A stretch of 12,733 nt of DNA. It comes from an uncultured Eubacteriales bacterium (GTDB taxonomy: Bacteria; Bacillota; Clostridia; Oscillospirales; Oscillospiraceae). Below, piece by piece: positions 7,671 to 12,733 of the stretch. The notes under the pieces were generated by a model. The model made no database searches. It was given only the letters and a program-made list of their open reading frames with translations, and was not told the origin of the DNA. Positions within the stretch are counted from its first letter, which is position 1, and the number at the start of each line of letters is the position of its first letter. The DNA lies in the NCBI GenBank assembly GCA_900550615.1, contig URSX01000050.1:1-12733 (forward strand), read 5' to 3'. A program made the translations under genes and the position numbers.

Positions 7671-9374
7671 ATAAAAATTGCCCTCTGCCAGATGGCCAAT
7701 GCAGGCAGCATGGCCGCCAATCTGGAGAAAAGCCTCCGGGCCATTGAGACAGCCGCCGGAAACGGCGCGGATCTGATCCTCTTTCCGGAGGTGCACTTGA
7801 CGGAATTCTTCCCCCAGTACCCGGGGCAGGATGTCTCCGCCTTCCGCGTAGCGGGGGACTCCCCCACCGTGCAGGCGTTCTGCAAGGCGGCCCAGGCGCA
7901 CCGGATCATGGTGTCTCCCAACTTCCTGCTGGAGGAAAACGGACACGCCTACGACGCCAGCCTTCTGATCTCAAATGACGGAGCGGTGCTCGGCGTGCAG
8001 AAGATGGTCCACATCGCCCAGGCGGAGCAGTTTTACGAGCAGGACTACTACACACCCTCGGACGGCGGCTTCCGGGTGTTTGACACCGAGCACGGAAAGA
8101 TCGGCATCGTGGTGTGCTTTGACCGGCACTATCCCGAGAGCATCCGCACGGAGAGCCTCATGGGGGCGGAGCTGATCCTCATCCCCACGGTGAACACCAA
8201 GGCTGAGCCATCGGAAATGTTTGAATGGGAGCTGCGGGTGCAGGCCTTTCATAGCAGCGTGGCCATCGCCATGTGCAATCGGGTGGGCCGCGAGGGGGCC
8301 ATGGAGTTTTCCGGCGAATCCATCGTGGTGGATGCCAACGGCGCTGTGACAGCCAAGGCCGACGACACGGAGCAGCTCCTCTATGCAGAGGTGGATCTGC
8401 GCGAATCCGGGCAGATCCGGAGCCGCCGCCCCTACACCCAGCTGCGGCGGCCGGAGCTTTACCGGTATCCCACTTCACAGCACCCTCCACCCCGCATCCT
8501 ATTCATATCCATCCAAATCCATCCAATGAAAGGGGGACAGCTTATGCGTCCCGACGGTACACGCGTAAAAAATCTGCCGCCTCTGGTGGCGGCCATTCCT
8601 TACATCATGCCCAAGCGGTACGATGCCTGGAACACCATTACAGAGAACATTGACGAGGAGATCATCAAGGATTTCATTCGCACCCAGCGGCGGCAGGGTG
8701 TGCGCCTGAACCACATGAGCGTGATTATCTCCGCCTACTACCGGGCGGTGCTGGAAAATCCGAAGCTGAATTACTTTGTGATGAACCGCAAGATCTATCA
8801 GCGCAACCACTTCTGCGTCTCCTTCGTTATCATGAAGCGGCTGGCCGACGGCTCCCCCAGCGAGACCACGCTGAAGATCTATCTCCAGCCGGAGGACACG
8901 GTTTTCACGGTGAACGAGAAGATCAAGGCCGTCATCGCCGCCAACGAAAAAACGGAGCAGAGCAACAGCACCGACCGCTTTGCCCGGTTCATGTTCTCTG
9001 TGCCGGGGCTGCCGCGCTTCGTCGTCGGTCTGGCCTACTTTCTGGACAGGCACGGACTGCTGCCGCGAAAGGTCATTGACCTTTCCCCCTTCCACACCAG
9101 CCTGTTCATCACGAATCTGGCCTCCATCAAAACCAGCTTCATCCACCACCACTGCTATGAGTTCGGCACCACCAGCGTTTTTGTTTGCATGGGTAAGCCC
9201 GTGCCCAACTACATGGCCGGAGATCCGAGCCGGAAAATGATGCCCCTGGGCATCGTGATGGATGAGCGCATCTGCACAGGCTATGAATACGCCGCCTTCT
9301 GCCATGATTTCCGCCGGAATGTCCGCGACCCCCAGGTGCTGACCCGGAGCTTCAACGCACCGGCGGAGGGGTGA
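7671..9374 (+). CDS. Carbon-nitrogen hydrolase (nitrilase superfamily), frame continuous into the E2-like acyltransferase
   Basis: The N-terminal part (about residues 1-265, to 8465) is a nitrilase-superfamily amidase, a group that hydrolyses non-peptide C-N bonds such as N-carbamoyl amines or amides. The Glu-Lys-Cys triad is intact: E40 in LFPE, K111 in GVQKMVH, C149 in VVCFDRHYPES; the domain ends with the typical RRPYTQLRRPELYR. Two oddities stand out. The codon at the expected start, eight bases after AAAAAAGGAG, is ATA rather than ATG; the first in-frame ATG is at 7692 and would cost the first core strand (KIALCQ). There is also no stop after the domain: the frame crosses a 25-residue Pro/Ile-rich linker that looks like translated intergenic DNA and enters the E2-like gene, giving 560 residues from ATG 7692 or 567 from ATA. 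A 10-bp tandem repeat at 8507-8526 lies in the linker. Either a recent fusion, a sequence error, or early pseudogenisation. The substrate is unknown. Confidence 0.75.
   Translation: MKIALCQMANAGSMAANLEKSLRAIETAAGNGADLILFPEVHLTEFFPQYPGQDVSAFRVAGDSPTVQAFCKAAQAHRIMVSPNFLLEENGHAYDASLLISNDGAVLGVQKMVHIAQAEQFYEQDYYTPSDGGFRVFDTEHGKIGIVVCFDRHYPESIRTESLMGAELILIPTVNTKAEPSEMFEWELRVQAFHSSVAIAMCNRVGREGAMEFSGESIVVDANGAVTAKADDTEQLLYAEVDLRESGQIRSRRPYTQLRRPELYRYPTSQHPPPRILFISIQIHPMKGGQLMRPDGTRVKNLPPLVAAIPYIMPKRYDAWNTITENIDEEIIKDFIRTQRRQGVRLNHMSVIISAYYRAVLENPKLNYFVMNRKIYQRNHFCVSFVIMKRLADGSPSETTLKIYLQPEDTVFTVNEKIKAVIAANEKTEQSNSTDRFARFMFSVPGLPRFVVGLAYFLDRHGLLPRKVIDLSPFHTSLFITNLASIKTSFIHHHCYEFGTTSVFVCMGKPVPNYMAGDPSRKMMPLGIVMDERICTGYEYAAFCHDFRRNVRDPQVLTRSFNAPAEG
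8507..8526 (+). repeat. 10-bp tandem duplication (ATCCATCCAA x2) at the hydrolase/E2-like junction
   Basis: Two perfect adjacent copies, 8507-8516 and 8517-8526, followed by TGAAAGGGGG. The unit is not a multiple of three. With one copy the hydrolase frame would read ATA TCC ATC CAA TGA and stop just on top of the next ribosome binding site. With two copies that TGA is shifted out of frame and the two genes become one reading frame. Confidence 0.9.
8529..8536 (+). promoter_or_regulatory. Internal ribosome binding site for the E2-like gene
   Basis: AAAGGGGG lies 7 bases before ATG 8544. Its presence inside a continuous reading frame argues that the E2-like protein was, and probably still is, made as a separate product. 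Confidence 0.7.
8544..9374 (+). CDS. E2/CAT-like acyltransferase-fold protein (2-oxo acid dehydrogenase E2 catalytic-domain-like)
   Basis: 276 residues from an ATG with AAAGGGGG 7 bases upstream, a size matching stand-alone clostridial proteins annotated as 2-oxo acid dehydrogenase subunit E2. No lipoyl or E1/E3-binding domain is present, so it is not a true pyruvate dehydrogenase E2. Family-like features include PYIMPKRYDAWN (19-30), RKIYQRNHFCVSFVIMK (82-98), SPFHTSLFITNL (181-192) and HHHCYEFGTTSVFV (201-214). The catalytic HxxxDG motif of CAT/E2 enzymes appears to correspond to DERICTG (240-246), where Glu replaces His and Thr replaces Asp; ordinary acetyl-CoA-dependent catalysis is therefore doubtful unless a nearby His, such as those at 201-203, takes over. 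The upstream hydrolase frame runs into this gene without a stop. The LuxR gene begins 3 bases after this stop. Function unknown; possibly acyl transfer or a ligand-binding role. Confidence 0.8.
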   Translation: MRPDGTRVKNLPPLVAAIPYIMPKRYDAWNTITENIDEEIIKDFIRTQRRQGVRLNHMSVIISAYYRAVLENPKLNYFVMNRKIYQRNHFCVSFVIMKRLADGSPSETTLKIYLQPEDTVFTVNEKIKAVIAANEKTEQSNSTDRFARFMFSVPGLPRFVVGLAYFLDRHGLLPRKVIDLSPFHTSLFITNLASIKTSFIHHHCYEFGTTSVFVCMGKPVPNYMAGDPSRKMMPLGIVMDERICTGYEYAAFCHDFRRNVRDPQVLTRSFNAPAEG

Positions 9375-9377
9375 ACC

Positions 9378-11849
9378 ATGGCCATGCAGAAGCGAAATCT
9401 GAACACCGTCTACATATCCGAGCGGCTGCGGGAGAGTCTGCGGCCTATTTCCCACTGCGCCCTGACCACTGTAGTGGCGCCTATGGGATACGGCAAGACC
9501 ACGGCCGTCAACTGGTATCTTTCCCAGCGGGCCAGTGAGGCGGCGCGGATCATCCGCGTCAGCGTGTACTCCGACAATCTGGCCATCTTCTGGCAAAGCG
9601 TGCAGAGCGCCTTCTGCCACGGGGGACTGTCCTTTCTCAGCGGATATCCCTGTCCCGCGGACGCCGCCGGCGGCAGCCTGCTGGCAGACGAGCTCTGTCA
9701 CCGGCTGGCCGGGGAGACGGAGTTTTTCATCTTTCTGGACGATTTCCATCTGCTGACCGACGGCCGCATCCCGGGCTTTCTCTGCACCCTGGCCGGACGT
9801 CTGCCGGAAAACGTGCACATCATCGCGGCCAGCCGCGACCGGTTCCTGCCCAGGGATGCGGTGCTGCGGCTGGGCAGGCGGGTCTGCTCTATCGGCATCC
9901 AGCAGCTGCGGCTGAATCACACGGAGCTGGCTGTCTATACCCGCCGCTGCGGCATTCGTCTGACCGACCGTCAGGTGGATGACCTCCTCTACACCACGGA
10001 GGGCTGGTTTTCCGCTGTATATCTGAACCTGTGCAGCCTGGCTGACCGGGGGCAGCTGCCTTCCCACGCCTCGGACATCTACAATATGTTCACCGCCGCC
10101 ATGCTCGATCCCCTGCCGCCGGAGCAGCAGGAGTTTTTGGCGGTACTGGGCCTGGCGGACGAGTTTACGGTGGACATGGCTGAGTTCGTGACGGAGAATG
10201 CCCAGACCCGCGCCCTGCTGACGGGCCTGACCGAGCAGAATGCCTTTGCCCAGCGGCTTCCGGACAGCGAGACGTTCCGCTTCCACCACATGATGAAGTC
10301 CTGCGCCCAGCGGCTGTTTCAGACGCTGCCGAGCCAAAAGCAGGCGCAGTATCTGCACCGCTACGCCGCCTGGTACGAGCAGCACGGGCAGTATATCCAC
10401 GCCCTGTCCGCCTACCGGCGCTGCGGGGATTTTGACGATGCCCTGCGGGTGATCCAGCGGGACGCGGGAATACTGCTGGCAGCGCTGGAACCTGCGCAGG
10501 TGCTCTCTTTCCTGGAAACGTGCCCGACCCAGGTGCTGAAAAGGCACCCCTTTTCCCTGCTGGTGCTGATGCGCCGCATGTTCACATGGCGGCAGATCCC
10601 GAAGATGATGGAGCTGAAGGCCCTGCTTCTGGCCGCTGTGGAGGAAGACACGGCTTTGACGGAGGCCGAGCGTGGCAACCTGCTGGGTGAGTGCGACCTG
10701 ATCCTGAGCTTCCTCTCTTACAACGACATCAGCGCCATGAGCCGTCTGCACCGCAGCGCCAGCCGCCAGATGTCCCGCCCGGCCATCAGCATCAAGGCAA
10801 GCGGTGGCTGGACCTTCGGCTCCCCGTCGGTTCTGATGATGTTCCACCGGGAGCCCGGCGCCCTGCCCCGGGAGCTGGCAGAGATGGACGAATGCATGCC
10901 CCACTACTATCAGGTCACCTCCGGCCACGGGCAGGGAGCCGAGACGGTCATGCGGGCGGAAGCGGCCTTTTTGCAGGGCCGCTTTGCCGACGCGCAGATC
11001 GACCTGGAGCGCACCTATGCCCGGATCGCCCACAACGGCCAGGAGAACATGGCCCTGTGCTGCGACTTTCTCAGCTGGCGGCTGGCCCTGTGCGCGGACA
11101 TCCCGCCCCGGGACACCTTCGCCCGGCGAAGGGAGGTGCTGCTGGCCCAGCACAACACGGACTGGCTGCATATTCTGGACAGCATCAGCGCCTACTGTCA
11201 CGCGCTGGCCCGCCAGCCGGAGAGGATCCCGGCGCTGTTCCGGGAGCACCGGCTCTCCACCGTGAACTTCCTCGCCCCCGGCAAGCCCATGATGGATCTG
11301 ATCGAAAACCAGGTGTTTCTCGCCCAGGGCTCTTACGCCCAGGTCATCGGCCGCAGTGAGGCACTGCTGGACACCTGCCTGCGGATGCACTATGCCCTGG
11401 TGGCGCTGTATGTCCGTCTTCAGACAGCGGCGGCCTACCTCTGCCTTGATAAGCCCCGGCAGGCGCAGCCCCTGCTGCTGCAGGCCCTGGAGGATGCCGC
11501 CCAGGACGGGTTCATCCTGCCTTTGGCGGAAAACTACCATTATCTCAGGCCGATGCTGGCGCAGCTGCCCCAAGAGGGCCTTCTGCCCCAGGCCATCGCC
11601 CTGGGGGAGGAGATGGAGAACCGGCTCCGCCGCGCCGCCGAACCGGCGGCTCTGGCCGCTCTGACGCCCCGGGAAAAGGAACTGGCCGCCCTGATCGCCC
11701 AGCGGTTCAGCAACCGGGAGATTGCTCAGAAGCTCTACCTCTCCGAGGGGAGCGTGAAGCAGTACACCAGCCAGCTCTACGCCAAGCTGGGTCTCCAGGG
11801 CGATGCCCGCACCAAGCGCAGGCGCCTGGCAGATCTGGCCAAGTATTAA
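9378..11849 (+). CDS. Large ATP-binding LuxR-family (MalT-like, LAL) transcriptional regulator
   Basis: 823-residue cytoplasmic regulator of the STAND/LAL type. An N-terminal NTPase carries a Walker A APMGYGKTT (34-42) and Walker B-like FIFLDDFH (117-124). A long helical, TPR-like middle (about 330-740) is the likely signal-sensing part. A LuxR-type helix-turn-helix occupies 759-823, with TPREKELAALIAQRFSNREI, then AQKLYLSEGSVKQYTSQLYAKLGL. In this family ATP and inducer binding drive oligomerisation and DNA binding. The start at 9378 has GGAGGGG six bases upstream; a second in-frame ATG at 9384 is possible. It begins 3 bp after the E2-like stop, so it is translationally coupled to the enzyme operon and is its likely regulator, although no operator was identified. 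The length is near the low end for LAL proteins. A strong terminator follows. Confidence 0.92.
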   Translation: MAMQKRNLNTVYISERLRESLRPISHCALTTVVAPMGYGKTTAVNWYLSQRASEAARIIRVSVYSDNLAIFWQSVQSAFCHGGLSFLSGYPCPADAAGGSLLADELCHRLAGETEFFIFLDDFHLLTDGRIPGFLCTLAGRLPENVHIIAASRDRFLPRDAVLRLGRRVCSIGIQQLRLNHTELAVYTRRCGIRLTDRQVDDLLYTTEGWFSAVYLNLCSLADRGQLPSHASDIYNMFTAAMLDPLPPEQQEFLAVLGLADEFTVDMAEFVTENAQTRALLTGLTEQNAFAQRLPDSETFRFHHMMKSCAQRLFQTLPSQKQAQYLHRYAAWYEQHGQYIHALSAYRRCGDFDDALRVIQRDAGILLAALEPAQVLSFLETCPTQVLKRHPFSLLVLMRRMFTWRQIPKMMELKALLLAAVEEDTALTEAERGNLLGECDLILSFLSYNDISAMSRLHRSASRQMSRPAISIKASGGWTFGSPSVLMMFHREPGALPRELAEMDECMPHYYQVTSGHGQGAETVMRAEAAFLQGRFADAQIDLERTYARIAHNGQENMALCCDFLSWRLALCADIPPRDTFARRREVLLAQHNTDWLHILDSISAYCHALARQPERIPALFREHRLSTVNFLAPGKPMMDLIENQVFLAQGSYAQVIGRSEALLDTCLRMHYALVALYVRLQTAAAYLCLDKPRQAQPLLLQALEDAAQDGFILPLAENYHYLRPMLAQLPQEGLLPQAIALGEEMENRLRRAAEPAALAALTPREKELAALIAQRFSNREIAQKLYLSEGSVKQYTSQLYAKLGLQGDARTKRRRLADLAKY

Positions 11850-11860
11850 CCAATGGTGAA

Positions 11861-11889
11861 TTGAAAAGCCAAAAGACTCACTGTACAAT
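11861..11889 (+). promoter_or_regulatory. Promoter for the DUF2442-lipoprotein pair, embedded in the terminator
   Basis: -35 TTGAAA (11861-11866), 17-bp spacer, -10 TACAAT (11884-11889), each matching consensus at five of six positions. The -10 lies in the 5' arm and loop of the terminator hairpin. The predicted start near 11896 falls in the 3' arm, so this transcript would lack the hairpin and escape termination. Confidence 0.65.
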
Positions 11890-11911
11890 ATGCGGTACAG
11901 TGGGTCTTTTT
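11871..11911 (+). terminator. Rho-independent terminator of the luxR operon
   Basis: 16-bp stem (11871-11886 with 11895-11910, one G-T wobble), 8-base loop and a run of five T at the end. It lies 21 bp after the TAA of the LuxR gene. Its 5' arm overlaps a well-formed promoter for the next gene. Confidence 0.92.
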
Positions 11912-11922
11912 ATCATCCCCGG

Positions 11923-11930
11923 AAAGGAGG
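11923..11930 (+). promoter_or_regulatory. Ribosome binding site deciding a TTG start
   Basis: AAAGGAGG, a near-perfect anti-16S match, 7 bases before TTG 11938. It selects TTG over the in-frame ATG at 11890, which lies in the terminator loop upstream of the predicted transcript start. Confidence 0.8.
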
Positions 11931-11937
11931 TCAGCCC

Positions 11938-12177
11938 TTGGAGCGGAAATACATTTCGGCCGTGCTTCCCCTGCGGGATCACATTTTGCAGGTGGATTTT
12001 GTATCCGGCAGCCGGCTGCTCCTGGATATGAAGCCGTATCTGGATAAGCTGCGCTTCAGTCCCCTGACGGACCCGCAGGTGTGGCGCAGTGCCGTGACCA
12101 ACGGCATTTTCATCCGCTTCGGCGATGTGGAGCTGAGTCACGACGAGCTCTTTTCCATGGTGGAACAGGAGCATTGA
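11938..12177 (+). CDS. DUF2442 family protein, TTG start
   Basis: 79-residue small cytoplasmic protein matching the DUF2442 pattern: an N-terminal strand pair (ISAVLPLRDHILQVDFVSG), the LLLDMKPYLDK segment (about 27-37), then SPLTDPQVWRSAV (41-53) and a C-terminal DVELSHDELF (63-72). The function of the family is unknown; members often sit beside DUF4160 proteins or toxin-antitoxin-like genes, but no such partner is here. The TTG start is set by AAAGGAGG seven bases upstream. It is followed after 25 bp by a lipoprotein gene in the same orientation and probably shares its promoter. Confidence 0.8.
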   Translation: MERKYISAVLPLRDHILQVDFVSGSRLLLDMKPYLDKLRFSPLTDPQVWRSAVTNGIFIRFGDVELSHDELFSMVEQEH

Positions 12178-12202
12178 ACTAAAAAAGGAGAGGATCATTT
12201 TT

Positions 12203-12703
12203 ATGAAAATCAGCAGAAGGATGGCAGCCCTGGCGCTGGCACTGGTCATGTGTCTCACCCTGGCCGCCTGCGGCGGCAAGAAGAACCAGGACGATCTCAA
12301 CGACGACGGCGACAATAACGGCGTCGTTCTTCAGGCGCCGCCCGTTTTGGAGGGAGCCGCCTACGACAGCGCCGCCGATGCCTCCGGCTTTGATGCGTAT
12401 TACGGCGTATGGAAAGGCGCGGACGATGCCCGGTGCGACACGCTGGAGGTCAGCGCCACGGAGGGTGGCATGTACTTTACCTTTTACAAGGACGGCCAGG
12501 TGACCGCCAGCGGCGGCGCCCAGGTTATCCCGGAATACGACAGCCTGTACTTCTTCAACGAGCACGACGGCAGCGCCTATCTGACCCAGGGCAGCGCCAG
12601 CGAGATGACGGTGGAATCCCTGGGCACCTATACCATGGATAATTCCGCCGCCAAGCCCGCCGGAGCCTTCTCCGACATTGCCGATGTGTGGTTCCAGGCA
12701 TAA
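12203..12703 (+). CDS. Small secreted lipoprotein of unknown function
   Basis: 166 residues. A basic start (MKISRR), a hydrophobic stretch (residues 7-20) and the lipobox LAAC (20-23) predict export and lipid attachment at C23. A low-complexity acidic linker rich in Asp and Asn (28-40) precedes a globular part from about residue 64, including YYGVWKG (66-72), MYFTFYKDGQ (90-99) and YDSLYFF (112-118), a beta-rich pattern like the small barrel domains of clostridial surface lipoproteins. The domain is not recognised more precisely. ATG 12203 has AAGGAGAGG upstream with a slightly long spacer. It follows DUF2442 by 25 bp and is likely co-transcribed. The stop at 12701-12703 is complete; nothing identifiable lies in the last 30 bases. 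Confidence 0.82.
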   Translation: MKISRRMAALALALVMCLTLAACGGKKNQDDLNDDGDNNGVVLQAPPVLEGAAYDSAADASGFDAYYGVWKGADDARCDTLEVSATEGGMYFTFYKDGQVTASGGAQVIPEYDSLYFFNEHDGSAYLTQGSASEMTVESLGTYTMDNSAAKPAGAFSDIADVWFQA

Positions 12704-12733
12704 TATATTTTCCTTCGATTCCCTCCAGGGTAT

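Noticed and set aside
4440..7921. Long minus-strand open frames (4440-5600, 5799-6449, 6719-7921)
   Set aside because: Antisense to the Wzy-like, permease and glycerate kinase genes; Gln/His-rich translations with no domain or ribosome binding site.
8499..11888. A 1129-codon open frame on the minus strand, antisense to the E2-like and LuxR genes
   Set aside because: It has no recognisable domain, has the His/Gln/Gly/Val-rich make-up typical of antisense frames in GC-rich genes, and lies opposite genes with clear family motifs. It is a codon-bias shadow.
11890..11937. Upstream ATG for the DUF2442 protein
   Set aside because: It is in the terminator loop and upstream of the predicted transcript start; the extra residues do not fit the family, while TTG 11938 has an excellent ribosome binding site.
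1..12733. tRNA, rRNA, CRISPR, insertion sequence, prophage or riboswitch
   Set aside because: No cloverleaf, spaced repeats, transposase motif, terminal inverted repeats or long structured leader was found by eye; the gene-free stretches are all under 180 bp.

Overview
This window most likely comes from a GC-rich gut Clostridia genome, probably Oscillospiraceae or a relative (the Oscillibacter / Flavonifractor / Dysosmobacter kind). That is inference from high GC, AGGAGG-type ribosome binding sites, sigma-A-type promoters, a family-typical RlmD, and MalT-like LuxR and E2-like proteins common in that group. No 16S or other decisive marker is present. No rRNA, tRNA, CRISPR array or insertion sequence was seen. 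Coding density is high; the longest gene-free stretch is about 175 bp.

Layout. (1) Positions 1-3031, minus strand: a beta-CASP metallo-beta-lactamase-fold RNase-like gene, then an RlmD-type 23S rRNA uracil-C5-methyltransferase that runs off the left edge. A 13-bp perfect hairpin lies between them. (2) Positions 3032-3170: two divergent promoters placed back to back. (3) Positions 3171-3977, plus: a DapF-fold amino-acid racemase resembling the histidine racemase CntK, with both catalytic cysteines but no metallophore genes beside it. (4) Positions 4152-5525: a lone Wzy/O-antigen-ligase family membrane protein with its own promoter and a strong terminator. (5) Positions 5592-11849: a tight run of DMT permease, glycerate 2-kinase, carbon-nitrogen hydrolase, E2/CAT-like acyltransferase and a large ATP-binding LuxR regulator, closed by a strong terminator. 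(6) Positions 11938-12703: a DUF2442 protein and a small lipoprotein, driven by a promoter that appears to be embedded in the preceding terminator.

The most unusual part is the carbon-nitrogen hydrolase. Its catalytic Glu-Lys-Cys triad is intact, but it has ATA where the start codon is expected and no stop codon of its own. It reads in frame into the E2-like gene. A 10-bp tandem duplication sits exactly at the junction. Removing one copy on paper restores a TGA that overlaps the next gene's ribosome binding site, the usual operon arrangement. The duplication therefore looks like a recent event that fused two enzymes into one frame of about 560 residues, while the downstream gene keeps its own ribosome binding site.

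How the genes work together is only partly clear. The permease, glycerate kinase, hydrolase and acyltransferase look like a small metabolite uptake or processing operon, with the LuxR protein as its likely local regulator. The substrate cannot be read from the sequence.
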